Shown piece after piece: positions 27,201 through 42,200 of a DNA stretch of 64,000 nt. Numbering within the stretch: position 1 is the first letter of the stretch; each line of letters begins with the position of its first letter. The stretch covers positions 30,990,172-31,054,171 of the forward strand of contig OY754977.1 in the NCBI GenBank assembly GCA_963576475.1, in the 5' to 3' direction. The DNA comes from Molanna angustata (taxonomy: Eukaryota; Arthropoda; Insecta; Trichoptera; Molannidae). The position numbers and the translations under genes are program-made. A model generated the notes under the pieces. The model saw only the letters and a list, made by a program, of their open reading frames with translations, searched no databases and had not been told where the DNA came from.

Positions 27201-30200
27201 AGACTTAATAAATTTTACTTTATAATAAAATGAATCTTTAACAAATCCATTTTCTTATTCTTCTATATACAAGACACAATGTGTCCGTATACCTACAGAG
27301 TTATTGAATTATGTATTCGATAAATTATTCATAAATATGACAATTGAAAAATATTTCAGTTTAGAAAACAAAATATACACGGTTTCAGTAAATTTCGGAA
27401 TACAAATTTTATCAATAATTATGTATTTCACCCATGAAGTTAGTTATGAAAAAAAAACAAGAAATATTCTTCTTACCTTTTATCTAATCTAAAAAACAAA
27501 ACATATTGAAGAAAACAAAGAACAATAAATAACATTGCACAACAAATAATATTTCAGGTTCACATGGGTGAAATTTCAAACGATCGGTACATATCTAAGA
27601 AAATATAGTTATTTAGTCTCTTTCAAAGATTAATGTTAGTTCATAGAGACAGTATTACATATAAGTGGACCAAGATGAGAATTTTTTCCATTATTAAATC
27701 AATGATATTAAAGATTTAGCAATACTGCTGATTCGAACACAATGTACATATATTATATATTTTTCTATTTGTACAAATTTATTTCACGCAAATTTTCATG
27801 CTTCATGCAATTAGAAAGGCCCCAGTACACGCCTTTCAACGTCTCAAAACACCGACAATTACTATTTTTGAGTCCGAGTGCACTAACTACTTTTTATACT
27901 TATAAACTAAATAAATCATGCGCTACTATATATATTTATATATCTGCCACATATCTCTTAATTAAGTTGAGGACTTCCCAACCACTGGGATGTCGGTAAC
28001 TCCTTAATTCTAGTGTCCATCTATTCATTTATCTATCTAAATGACAAATAAACAAATAAATAAACTATATAGAGATAATTCGAAGAATGGAGCCATTGGT
28101 CAGATGGCGATGTCTTTGGGACATCAGAGGGTTTTTGGATTTGGTAAAAATTAGGTTAGTATTATATTTTGTTAATGAGACGTTTAATCCCGAAACTCAG
28201 AAACCAAACGTCAGGTAATTTGGATTTAGAAATATAAATATATTCTAATAGGAAAGGACATGCCTCGTGCAGAATATTGGAAAAGGAATAATTGAATTGA
28301 TTAGTATTATAAATAAATAATTTCTTGAAAAATATGTAAAATAATGTAACATGCAATTTTGTATTCAATATTAGGATCAACAATATTTCAAAATAAAAAT
28401 TAGAAAATAAACAATAATTTTATAAACAACATTTCAAATCTTAGTCCAGCTCTATAAAGAATAAAGGTGTCAATAAAATATATATAAAAAAAAAACTTAT
28501 CAAGCTCCTTGCGTCTCTCAGGAAGAATGGCGCCTTCCAAATTTATTTTAAGAATTATTTTTAACGAAGCGGTTTTATTATATTTTTAGTAAACAAAATA
28601 ATTAAATATATTTAATATTTAAATGGTCCCTCTTCTCCAACAGCACTTCACTTATATAAAAACTATTTAATTATTATTAATTAAAATTATAGATTATTAT
28701 TTTATACTTAATTACTGGTTTTTTTCTAAACAAAGGAATATCAAATGTGTTGAACTTTGAACCTCGTCGCGCGCGTTTTTAAAAGTATAGTTCAACCAGC
28801 TTTCCCAGTAATTGCCTATTTCACTCCCATTTTAAAGACAGACCATCTTTCTTCGCGACTAAAACCCGATTATCTTGAAATCAACACCACCCGAGTCTCA
28901 TAGTTCATTCTCCCTCTCCCCCCCAGTACCCCAGCAATAAAATATATACATCTACTTATATATATACGGATATGTTGAACGCTATGCTTCACCACACATC
29001 TCAAAACAGCCATTATATACCTCTAATAGAAAATACACAATCAGTTGAATATTTTGAAGAAAAATGAGATTCATCACACTCTCCCCTCTGAAGTTACGTA
29101 ATTTTATTAGGAAAATTGTGGAACTTCACACAAAAGCTACTAAATAGTCAACCGCAATTCATAAGAAGTAATTCGACGCGTTGTTCTAATCTAAATAATG
29201 TAGCCCATATTTATATTACAAACTTAAGATTTCCTCTCCTCCGATTGTTAATCCATTCATCCATTCTGAAAATTATTGTCGACTAAAAGGAACAGACAAC
29301 ACTACTCCTTCTCCCCCCCGACCTTAACTGTCTTTGTCCCTTCAGTGAATTGGCAAATATAAAACAAACTCAATACAAAACCTCTCCCCTCCAACTATAT
29401 GCCCTGATATCAATATCCAAACTTTGAAGTGTATAGATAATATTGAAGACACCATTTGAAATTCCATCCTTTATCTATTTAAAAAAAATAATGCGGTCAC
29501 CCTACCATTTCAACCGAATAATGTATCACTCGATAAAATATTTTGGTCACCCTATTCCTGTTACCGCTCGTTAGCAATAAATCATTTCAATCTAAGTGGT
29601 ATCCATGCGTGTCGACCCAACGTACAAATCCCGCGCGTATGTTTCATATATAAACAAAGAATGCAACGCTGGTAGGTATTCTTACATATAACACAACTCG
29701 TAAAAATGAAGCCATTATATAAATAAACATTTTAAATCACTACTCTGAACTAAATAATCTGAATCTTTGTTCTTTTTTTTTCTTTTTACCGACGATCTAA
29801 TACTGTACAGTAAAGTAGAAGTTATCACAGATTGTAATCTACTGCAGAAAGACCTCGCCTCCCTATACACATAATTAGTGTAAACTAAATGACCCTTATT
29901 TTAACGACAGCAAGTGTCAATATTTTCCCTTCACAAATAAAAAATCTAAAATATCTTTCCAATACAACATAAACAATTATTATTTAGCAAGATGTGATAC
30001 TGTGAGAGATTTAGTCGTCCTATTCGATATTAAACTTAAATATGACACGCATATAGATGAAATAAATAATAAAAAAAAAAATGTTCAAACCACAAGGATT
30101 TATATGCAGGCAAACAAAAGACCTTTTGGACCAAACAGTAGCATCGAATTTATACAAAAATCTCATAGTTTCTGCTCTAGAATATAATTCGGTCTTTTTG

Positions 30201-33200
30201 TCACCGAATTTCGAAGTGTGAGAATTGAGAGAATAAAAAAAATCTTCAGGATTCTGGCTTATCGCTCAAAGAAATCACATCTATATACATACGAGAAAAA
30301 TGAACTTTTATAAAATCCCTGAAGGAAAGAAGAAGAACGGCTGACTCCCATGCTATGTCAACAATCGCAGACAAGTTGCCCCCAATATACCGCGTCCACC
30401 GAATTTTGATAGAAAAGAAAAAAAAATCATACAAGATCTCGGGACCCCTTTTCTTAAGTCATACAAAACCAATATAGGCTATTTCTCCCCCCTCCCCAGA
30501 ATCCTCGCGATTCCAAAATCATATCGTTGACCAGACATCTTGTAGATATTTTCCCAAAATTAAACGAATCTGAAAATGTATTTTCTTGCCCTGACTTGGG
30601 GAGATTGTACAATCTACCTTTTTTTTTCTTTTGCAAACAAGCGAATGACCAGTAGATCATTCTCGAATGCTTTAATTTAATTTTTGCAATTTACAATTTG
30701 AAATTTTATACACAGTGATGTAATTACTTTATTAAGATTAATCGTGTAAAATAATTGTAGGTTAAGCCTGTTTATTTTACCTAAATAAATAAACTATTCA
30801 AAAAAAATACCTAACCAATGGAGGAATAACGAAACATAACGATCCCCTCGTCCAAATAAACAAATTAATGTTTAAGATAATGAAAAGAATTTATGCCACA
30901 TTGAGAAAAAAAACAACAATTTTCAAAATTTTTTTTTTTTTTTCGGAAAATATTTACCTAAACGACCTCAAATTTCTGAAACCATAATTATCATATAAAT
31001 TTGGTCAACTTTACATGTTACATAGAACTCAATAAATATGTCCAATGTATGGAATGCCTATCTAATTTAATATTTTTCATAATTTTCTAAAAAAACTGAC
31101 TAACTCTATTAAATGTCATCTTAATAAATTATTATCTTTTTAATATAAATTAGTATACCTAAATATCAATAGTATTATGACCAGTGGATCAACAAAAAAT
31201 TAGGAAAAGAAATCGAAGAGGGTTGCAAACACTCAATAAAATATTTGACGACCCAACTATAGTCAATTATAATACCTCACATACTCCAAGCGCCCCATCT
31301 TCAAAGATTATCTCTAATCGGATGAAAGAAAAGATAAATAGAAAGAAAGCAATCATTGCTATATTTCCTCCCCTACAATGTAAGTGTATTTATCATTACT
31401 GCGCATTTGAAAATGTTAAATAAATCCTTTATATCGACTCCAAATTCCAATGATTGGTTAACAAAACTATTGATCGAAAAAAATATTTCGCCAATATTCA
31501 AGTTATTTGCACTAGAAAGCGTCAAAAGAAGAAAAGGTGAGATAAGAGTGCAAAAACATTAATAGTTTAACAGCCAACTAAATGAATCAATAAATAATCA
31601 AACGATGAATTTAGCAAAACTAATTTATAACAATATCACGCCAAATTGTATTATTATTACTCAATTATCGTAATTCTGAAACACTGTCAATCGTTATACC
31701 AAAAAAAAAATAAAAAAAATTGTATTAGAAATACAATGTCTACATATAAGTAGCATCAATTTCTTCTTTTTCCCGATGAACTAAATAAAATGAACCCATG
31801 ATACCATACAACAGTTCCGAATGTTTGTATTTGAATAAGCCCATTTTAAGTACCATTTAAAACAAATATACCTAATCTTTTCAAAGTTAAAGACAAAGTA
31901 TGTACTCCTTTTCTTTCATAATAATATTTTTCTATGCGTGTTGAGCCATAAATCAATGCACTCCCACAAACGACGAATTTCAGTTTGTAATATATAACAA
32001 GTCCATGCATTGTTTATATCTTTAGTCACAACAGAAACATTGGTACTAATAAAACTTAAAACATTGATTCATTAAATGCATATGTTATGCGTTTCTTAAT
32101 GGTAAACGATAAAAAAAACATATATGTATATTATTCTCCTAGACATAAAAGAAAACAATATCCCCTTTCAAAAAATTTAACCATATCGGGTCTGTAGGTA
32201 ATTAATAATATTATTTATTACCAAATGCATTACATGTACAATAAACCCTATTCATAATGATTTTAAATACCTTCTTGTTCTAAGTTCATTGCCCCAACAT
32301 AAAATATTGTTTATTTAAACTGACAAATAAAAATGCAGTTATCAACAATACAATATATCCCCTTTGAAACATGGTTTCAACGAAGTACATCTTTAAACAT
32401 TGGACGACATTAAAAGAAACAAACACTTCAATAAGCACCTTTTATTTGTTTATTCATTTTTCTCCTTAGGCAACCAATATATAAGTATATCATACCATTC
32501 CCGTTTATTTTATGATCTCACTAAAGACATTAGGCACCAAAATATACTCTGATAAAATATTTCGTCTATGATTTCTTTGTTCCTCCTCGATAGCAACCCC
32601 AACATTTTAAAACATTAGATATTATGTGCGTCTAAACAAGAAATTCAAATTGGACGACGTCGTGAAATGCAGCTCTTACCATAACAAAATATTTTTAAAA
32701 GACCCCAAATTAAACACCCAAATACCTATCGTAATGGTGTAATTAAAAAAAATTAAAAAAAATGTATTTATAAGTTAGGCAAATACAATTCATTATAAGA
32801 CACGTGTCAAATCATTTTTTTTTTTCCAACAAAACCGAAAATTAATTCTACTCTAATACTTTTATCATCAATTTAATTGAACTACTTATACAATCAACAG
32901 TCCAACTAGGGATTGTTCCTGATAGTTAATATAAGTTTTTCTATATCATAAAATCTCAAAACCAATTTATACAAAATTAAGCTTCAATTTTACCAGTAAA
33001 TCTCCAAAACATCAATGAGATGTCTTGGAAGAAATTATCTTTTCACGTTATGACTCTGATCACTATTCTAAATTCGTTATTCTTAGTATGGTAAAATTTA
33101 TAACACAAATTTAGGTACCAATATTAATATCAAGATAAATCAAACATATTATTTATGATAAATTATTTCCTAATTCTCATCAATGCACATGATTAAATAA

Positions 33201-36200
33201 TTATATTTATCTCTCCCCACAATCGTAATTGTGCGAGACAAACAAACAAAGCCCCACAAATTTCATTTGGTATAGAGAACCGAACTCCACACTTTTCTAT
33301 CAGGCATATCAGACAACTTTAGTTCAATAAATAATGACATTATTATAGTCTCCGTTACGTATTCATTTTATTTATCTATCCATTAATTAGCCTATTCAAT
33401 CATCTATTAAGTGTTTAAAATTAATAAGATTACCGCTCCTAACACTGTTCATTATTAAATAATTTCAATTTTATATTAAACTATAGATAATATTTTACTC
33501 AATAAAATAACCAAAATCTAACATACAGTGGACACTATTAATCCTATACAAAATTTATTTATATGTATCTATAATTTCGACTTTCGCATATATATTGGCG
33601 AGTCGGTTTCAAACAATTTATACCAATTTATATTTATTGATGTACCCTTTCAGCGTAAATATTATAATTTGAAATTATGCTTGTCTATAATTGGATCATT
33701 TAAATTGTAATCTCCATTGCAACATGCATGTACAAAGCTAATTAGCCAATTTCTCTTTTCTGTTCCCAACTACTATATATAGATTATAATTTTCCTAGAT
33801 TAACAATTGTACAATCCCTCAAATAAATAATTATTTAATTTACATATCATTTATAGATAGAGACACGAGCAAATAAACGATTCTCTACCTCTTTCTACAC
33901 TTATGCCAAAACAATTCTCCCCCCAGAGACTTCAGCTATCTATCAAATTCTGATAACTTCATATTATTGCGAATTAGGCAAAGAGGATAGAACACCACAC
34001 TTTTCCCTATACGAGAAATTTATGATTCCGCCGTGATGGTATGAATTAAACGAATGATTAGAGAATACCACACCTTTCCCTATACGAGATTTATGATCAT
34101 GCCGTGATAGTATGACTGAAATGAATGATTTCGTACCCTCAAAAGGTAGGCAAAGAGGAGAGAACACCACACTTTTCCCTATACGAGATTTACGATCCTG
34201 CCGTGAGGGTATGAATGAAATGAATGATTTCGTACCTTCACGAGGTAGGCAAAGAGGATAGAACACCACACTTTCTCCTAGACGAGAATTTAATGATTCC
34301 ACCGTGATGGTATGAATGAAACGAATGATTTCGTACCTTCACGAGGCAAGCAAAGAGGAGAGAACACCACACTTTTCCCTATACGAGATTTATGATCCTA
34401 CCATGATAGTATGACTGAAATGAATGATTTCGTACCTTCACGACGTAGGCAAATAGGAGAGAACACCACACCTTTCCCTATACGAGATTTACGATCCTGC
34501 CGTGATGGTATGAATGAAATGAATGATTTCGCATCTTCACGAGGTAGGCAAAGTGGACACAATACCACACTTTTCTATTTTTTTCTCTATACAAGATTCG
34601 TGATTCTGTTGTGGTGGCATGAATGAAACGAACGATTCCGTCCCTTCGCGAGGTAGGCAAAGAGGACACAACACCACATTTTCTCTAGACAACTAATTCT
34701 AATGCTTCCGTAGTAATCCCAGTCAATATTTAAAATGATAAATATTGATATATCCTGGTCACGGCACCATTCTGTGATGGAAACCACCCTAACCTGAACT
34801 AAATATCGTCCTAAACTATTTTTCTGTGGATCCATAACCTCCTAAACTAGCTAGCTAAACTACCTATTAAAAATCTAACGTCTATTTCCTAGTTCTATAG
34901 CTAATTTCCCTAACTAGTTTATTCTCTACCTGCAAAGTAAAATCGAGAATTTGTTACATCCATTTGATTATTCATTACTGGATAATTCTATAATGAAAGA
35001 AAATCGTATTCTTCTATCTTATTTCGCTAATTTTATATGTTTTTAACGGATTTTGGCCAATGATCGTCTAGTGATTATTATTATTATTTACGTTAAAAAG
35101 GACCCTTTACGTTGTGTTTTATTTACGAGTTATTAACAGACGAATATTTATAATAAAATTTATAAATATTATATTAATAATTAATAAATTAATAGACTCC
35201 ATGACCGTTGAAAGGTAGTTAATCTTTACATACAAAGTTATAACTACAGAATTATTAAATTCGTATAAAGTAATGATAAAACTTCGATTCAAAACCTAAA
35301 TTATGTAACTTATTAGTTACTCAATTTGATCGATATATGTATATTAATATACCTACAGACTTAATAAATTTTACTTTATAATAAAATGAATCTTTAACAA
35401 ATCCATTTTCTTATTCTTCTATATACAAGACACAATGTGTCCGTATACCTACAGAGTTATTGAATTATGTATTCGATAAATTATTCATAAATATGACAAT
35501 TGAAAAATATTTCAGTTTAGAAAACAAAATATACACGGTTTCAGTAAATTTCGGAATACACATTTTATCAATAATTATGTATTTCACCCATGAAGTTAGT
35601 TATGAAAAAAAAACAAGAAATATTCTTCTTACCTTTTATCTAATCTAAAAAACAAAACATATTGAAGAAAACAAAGAACAATAAATAACATTGCACAACA
35701 AATAATATTTCAGGTTCACATGGGTGAAATTTCAAACGATCGGTACATATCTAAGAAAATATAGTTATTTAGTCTCTTTCAAAGATTAATGTTAGTTCAT
35801 AGAGACAGTATTACATATAAGTGGACCAAGATGAGAATTTTTTCCATTATTAAATCAATGATATTAAAGATTTAGCAATACTGCTGATTCGAACACAATG
35901 TACATATATTATATATTTTTCTATTTGTACAAATTTATTTCACGCAAATTTTCATGCTTCATGCAATTAGAAAGGCCCCAGTACACGCCTTTCAACGTCT
36001 CAAAACACCGACAATTACTATTTTTGAGTCCGAGTGCACTAACTACTTTTTATACTTATAAACTAAATAAATCATGCGCTACTATATATATTTATATATC
36101 TGCCACATATCTCTTAATTAAGTTGAGGACTTCCCAACCACTGGGATGTCGGTAACTCCTTAATTCTAGTGTCCATCTATTCATTTATCTATCTAAATGA

Positions 36201-39200
36201 CAAATAAACAAATAAATAAACTATATAGAGATAATTCGAAGAATGGAGCCATTGGTCAGATGGCGATGTCTTTGGGACATCAGAGGGTTTTTGGATTTGG
36301 TAAAAATTAGGTTAGTATTATATTTTGTTAATGAGACGTTTAATCCCGAAACTCAGAAACCAAACGTCAGGTAATTTGGATTTAGAAATATAAATATATT
36401 CTAATAGGAAAGGACATGCCTCGTGCAGAATATTGGAAAAGGAATAATTGAATTGATTAGTATTATAAATAAATAATTTCTTGAAAAATATGTAAAATAA
36501 TGTAACATGCAATTTTGTATTCAATATTAGGATCAACAATATTTCAAAATAAAAATTAGAAAATAAACAATAATTTTATAAACAACATTTCAAATCTTAG
36601 TCCAGCTCTATAAAGAATAAAGGTGTCAATAAAATATATATAAAAAAAAAACTTATCAAGCTCCTTGCGTCTCTCAGGAAGAATGGCGCCTTCCAAATTT
36701 ATTTTAAGAATTATTTTTAACGAAGCGGTTTTATTATATTTTTAGTAAACAAAATAATTAAATATATTTAATATTTAAATGGTCCCTCTTCTCCAACAGC
36801 ACTTCACTTATATAAAAACTATTTAATTATTATTAATTAAAATTATAGATTATTATTTTATACTTAATTACTGGTTTTTTTCTAAACAAAGGAATATCAA
36901 ATGTGTTGAACTTTGAACCTCGTCGCGCGCGTTTTTAAAAGTATAGTTCAACCAGCTTTCCCAGTAATTGCCTATTTCACTCCCATTTTAAAGACAGACC
37001 ATCTTTCTTCGCGACTAAAACCCGATTATCTTGAAATCAACACCACCCGAGTCTCATAGTTCATTCTCCCTCTCCCCCCCAGTACCCCAGCAATAAAATA
37101 TATACATCTACTTATATATATACGGATATGTTGAACGCTATGCTTCACCACACATCTCAAAACAGCCATTATATACCTCTAATAGAAAATACACAATCAG
37201 TTGAATATTTTGAAGAAAAATGAGATTCATCACAGTGTGTATGTCACTGAACTCTTCCTAAACGGGTCAACCGATTTTGATGAAATTTTCCCCGAGTCCC
37301 CGAACGGTTTTGATTCACAAAAAGGAATTTTAAACATTAATATAATAATAGAAAAATAAGACATGATTTTTTATAACTATGAATCATAATAGATGGCGCT
37401 AATTTTGAATTATCAATGTTTAGTTTCTTCCATCTGACAACACTAAGAAATCATCACCTGTGCACAAACCATTTTTAGAACAGGGATATACTCTTATTTG
37501 AATCAACCTATAAAATGTGGGTGACATCACCTGTGCACAAACCATTTTTATAACAGGGATATACTCTTATTTGAATCTACCTATAAAATGTGGGTGACAT
37601 CACCTGTGCACAAACCATTTTTAGAACAGGGATATACTCTTATTTGAATCTACCTATAAAATGTGGGTGACATCACCTGTGCACAAACCATTTTTAGAAC
37701 AGGGATATACTCTTATTTGAATCTACCTATAAAATGTGAGTGACATCACCTGTGCACAAACCATTTTTAGAACAGGGATATACTCTTATTTGAATCAACC
37801 TATAAAATGTGGGTGACATCACCTGTGCACAAACCATTTTTATAACAGGGATATACTCTTATTTGAATCTACCTATAAAATGTGGGTGACATCACCTGTG
37901 CACAAACCATTTTTAGAACAGGGATATACTCTTATTTGAATCTACCTATAAAATGTGGGTGACATCACCTGTGCACAAACCATTTTTAGAACAGGGATAT
38001 ACTCTTATTTGAATCAACCTATAAAATGTGGGTGACATCACCTGTGCACAAACCATTTTTATAACAGGGATATACTCTTATTTGAATCTACCTATAAAAT
38101 GTGGGTGACATCACCTGTGCACAAACCATTTTTAGAACAGGGATATACTCTTATTTGAATCTACCTATAAAATGTGGGTGACATCACCTGTGCACAAACC
38201 ATTTTTAGAACAGGGATATACTCTTATTTGAATCAACCTATAAAATGTGGGTGACATCACCTGTGCACAAACCATTTTTATAACAGGGATATACTCTTAT
38301 TTGAATCTACCTATAAAATGTGGGTGACATCACCTGTGCACAAACCATTTTTAGAACAGGGATATACTCTTATTTGAATCTACCTATTGATAATATGCCG
38401 GTGCGCCGAAGCGGACGCACGCATTGCGATGCGCTCCGTGAAATTGTCAGTTTTTTCACGTCTAGTATAAATATACCAGTGTGGAATTTAACCCCATGGA
38501 AAAGTGTGTAGTCTTTAAGTGTTCTGTCATAAGAATGTACAAAAACAACCGTGCAATAAAATAGAAACAAGTGAGTGAATTATTCGCGTGTTAGTTTCAA
38601 AACATACTTGAATCGTAACACTCTCGACACTACACCCAAGAAAGGTCCACTCCCATACCTACCCTAGCTTGGCAGGTCAAAACATATGTTTCGTCCCCGA
38701 AGTCAGTCAGTGCGAAAAGCAATAAAGAGTGAAATAAAAAACAGTGCCCAAATTTGTGATGTGGGAGACAGCAACCAGATGTGTACATGCCTGCCACGCG
38801 ACCTGAGATGCCAGTAAGGACATCCCAACCATATTCGGCAAAGGAATGCGCATTAAGAATGAGGATGAGAGCAGGCCAGGACCAACCATAAAACGACCAT
38901 CCCCTACAGGGCAGGTAGAAGAAGGGATGCACAAACAGTTGTTTCCGCTCATACCCGGGTAATATGTGCACGTCAGGAAGTACTGCAGCCCCAGCGAGTG
39001 CGGGGATCGCTACGGAGTAGAAGAGACCCTGTGGAGGCAACAAAATGACCCGGGTCAACGCCAGCTATCAAAAAGTGACAAGACACGAAGGATGTACCAA
39101 AAACTTTTTAGTAGATTAAGTATCATAAACTTTTTAATAGATTAAGTGAACTAATAAGTGAACTTAAGTGAATTAATAGATTAAGTGAATTGTGTATGAA

Positions 39201-42200
39201 CTGTGCCTAAATTTAAGTTATTTATTATAAGAATCTGACCATTTGAACTGTGCCGGAATTTAAGTGATTTTCTTATGTGTATATTTGTTGAGATATAGTA
39301 GGTATAGTGTGATAAGTTTTTATTAAGTAATGTTTCTATATATTGTACTTTACATAGCTTCTATACTTCTATCTAGATGTGAGCTGTGTAGTGTAGGATA
39401 AACGGGACTTGCATAGTGTTTAAGTAGGTATTTATATTTGTATTAAGTGTTTGTAACTAGGGTAGATATGTGTAATCGTAGATGATGAATGTGTGGGAAA
39501 GTGTGATGTATGCATAAGTGAAGGAAGGAAAACCTCCTGGACTCTGTTAGGAGACCATCGATGCAGCCCGCCACTCATCATGGTATGGTCCGGGGGGTAG
39601 GCGAAAAGAGGAGAACCGAGTGCAGAGTGGGAGTGTGGAATATCAGAGGAGGGATGGATAGAAAGATGAACGAACTGTGCGACATAATGAAAGGTAAAGA
39701 AATAGATGTTATGTGTGTAAGTGAGACAAAAAAGAAAGGAAGTGGGATGAACGTTAGGAATGATGGTATGATAGAGCTGTGGTCGGGAGTGAAGAGTGAC
39801 GAGTTTGCATGCAAAGGGGTCGGTGTGATTCTAGCGGAACGAATGGGGAAATGTATGAAAGAGTACAAGCTTGCAAGGCCTAGACTGATGTGGGTAAGGA
39901 TGAAGATCGGAATAACAAGCATATTTCTAATAGTAGGATATGCGCCTGGGAACTCCGATAGTGAAAGTGAAAAGGATGATTTTTGGAACAGTGTGATCGA
40001 AATAATGAATGAGAGGAAGGATAATGAAAGAGTGATTCTGGCTGGAGATCTAAATGGATGGGTGGGTGTCCGTAGGAAAGATTTCGAGTCTGTCCTCGGC
40101 CCCCACGGCGATATTAGAGTGAATGACAATGGAAAGAGGCTACTAGAAGTGTGCACGGAAGGGAATTTATTTGTGGCGAACTCAGTATTCAGCCACAAAA
40201 GAGTGCACCAGTATACATGGGAAAGAGGGAATGAAAGGTCGATTATTGATTATGTATGTGTTGACGCCGCACTAAGGAAAGCGACAGTGGACACTAGAGT
40301 GTATAAGGGCGCGGAGCTGGAGACTGATCACTACTTGGTGATATCAAGAATTGATCTGTTCACCGGCTGGCGCTCTAAAACCCACCGAAGTGAACCACCG
40401 AAGCGAACCAAAGTTGAAAGGCTGCAAGATGAGAGTGTAAGAAATGAATATGGAAAAAAGACTGGAAACGAACTTCTTAGAGCAACACATAGTAGAAAAA
40501 ATATGGAAGACGCATGGACGACCCTGAAAGAGACCGTGTGCAAGACAGCGATGAATGTCTGTGGTGTTGCTAAAAGAGGTGGAAAGAAAGGCGATGCATG
40601 GTGGAATGAGAAAGTTAAGTTAGCTGTGGGTGAAAAGAAAAAAGCATGGATGGAATTAATAGCTGCGAAAGGATCGGATAGTGAAGAGAGAGCAAAAGAG
40701 AAGTATAAAGTGTGCAAGAAACTAGTAAAAGACACCGTAAAAAGAGAAAAAGATCGTGTGAAAGAGAAAGAAAGCCTGAAAATAGCCAACGACTTTCCTG
40801 GAAACATGAAAATGTTCTGGAAAGGCGTAGCGAAAAGGAAAAATGGAACTGTGAAAGCATTGCAAGGAATTAATGATAAAGACAGAAAAATAATTATGGA
40901 TGAAGAGGGCGTGAAAGAACGATGGAAAGAATATTTCATGGAGCTATACGATAGCGGTATAATCGGGGGCGTGACTCAGAGAGCATGGCAAGTAAGTGAA
41001 GACGAAAAAGATGAAATTACGCGAGAGGAGGTGCTTGAAGCAGTAAAACACGCGAAAGCGGGAAAAGCTGCCGGATATGATAGTATATCAGCTGAACTTA
41101 TTAAATATGGCGGCGAGCAGACGTTGGAGTGGTGCCACTCTCTTTTCAACTTGTGTTGGGAAGCAGGACGCACTCCTGCGGACTGGAGAAATGCAGTCGT
41201 GGTACCTTTGTATAAAAGTAAAGGATCGAAACTCGACTGCAAAAACTATAGAGCCATAAGTTTGTTAAGCTCAGTTGGTAAAATGTACGCAAGGATCCTG
41301 GATCAAAGAGTACGAAAGGTTACTGAATGCAAGATATGGGATGTCCAAGGAGCGTTTGTGGGCGGCAGAGGATGTATAGACCAAATTTTTTCTCTACGAA
41401 TGGTCACAGAGAAGGTTCTGGATAAAAACCAGAAACTGTTCTGTGCCTTAATAGACCTAGAAAAGGCCTATGATAAAGTTGTTAGAGAGAAACTATGGGA
41501 TATACTATCAGCGTATGGAGTGAAGAGTAAGCTGATACGGGCAATCGCGTCATTATATGAGAACAGCGAAGCATGTGTTCGTGTCAACGACACAGTAACA
41601 TCGTGGTTCTCGATAAATAATGGCGTTAGACAGGGATGCGTGCTGTCTCCATGGCTCTTCAACCTGTACATTGACTTCTGTATAAGAGCCCTTAAGGATG
41701 AAAGCAAGGGTCTGAAACTAAGTAATGTAATAGTGCGTGATTTGATGTATGCAGATGACAAAGTACTGTTAGCTGAAAGTATGGAAGAGTTACAATATCT
41801 TGTAAGCATGGTATATGAAGAATGCATAGAGAACGGCCTGAGAATGAATGCCAGCAAATCAAAGGTAATGGTCTTTGAAAAGAGTGAAAGCAGAACAGCG
41901 TGTAAAATAAGAGTAGAGAATGAATGGCTCGAGCAAGTCGACGAGTATGTATATCTGGGAAGCATGTTTCAACGGAATGGACGACCTGATAAGGATATCG
42001 AAAGAAGAGTTATGGCAGGAAACAGAGTGAATGGAGCACTGAGACCAGTTATGAATGATCGCAACATATCAAAGGCTGCCAAAGTTGCCATTCATAACGC
42101 TATCTTAGTGCCAACATTGACGTATGCAAGTGAAACCTGGACATGGCAGAAGTCGCACGAAAGCAGAATAAATGCTGTTGAAATGAGATCGCTAAGAAGA

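Larger units (their letters stand above)
26617..37234 (-). mobile_element. 10.6-kb non-coding LTR retrotransposon (LARD-like)
   Basis: Two direct repeats of 2462 bp bound a 5694-bp interior. Repeats start TGTGATG and end CATCACA. A 4-bp duplication GTGT flanks the element (26613-26616 and 37235-37238). On the - strand the interior begins, two bases after the LTR, with ATGGTGCCGTGACCAGGAT. Its TGGTGCCGTGAC is complementary to the 3' end of tRNA-His, a primer-binding site. Just before the other LTR lies the purine tract AGAGGGGAGAG. No gag, protease, reverse transcriptase or integrase motif is visible on either strand, apart from a decayed LINE piece. It must have moved using proteins made elsewhere. 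Superfamily not assignable. Confidence 0.85.

Noticed and set aside
27304..28383. Small ORFs repeated exactly at 35460-36539
   Set aside because: They lie in the two LTRs and are AT-rich chance frames; their identity reflects LTR identity, not selection.
33964..34302. 112-codon - strand ORF with internal repeats
   Set aside because: It is a by-product of the 99-bp tandem repeats staying open in one frame; other units shift frame.
26617..37234. Simple segmental duplication of 2.46 kb
   Set aside because: TG/CA-type inverted termini, 4-bp TSD, PBS and polypurine tract all fit an LTR retrotransposon instead.
37453..38387. CRISPR-like regular array
   Set aside because: The units are contiguous 73-bp monomers without spacers in a eukaryotic intron; it is a satellite.
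39578..40939. Long - strand open frames opposite the RTE ORF (206 and 202 codons)
   Set aside because: They are antisense shadows of the LINE ORF with low-complexity composition and no family resemblance.
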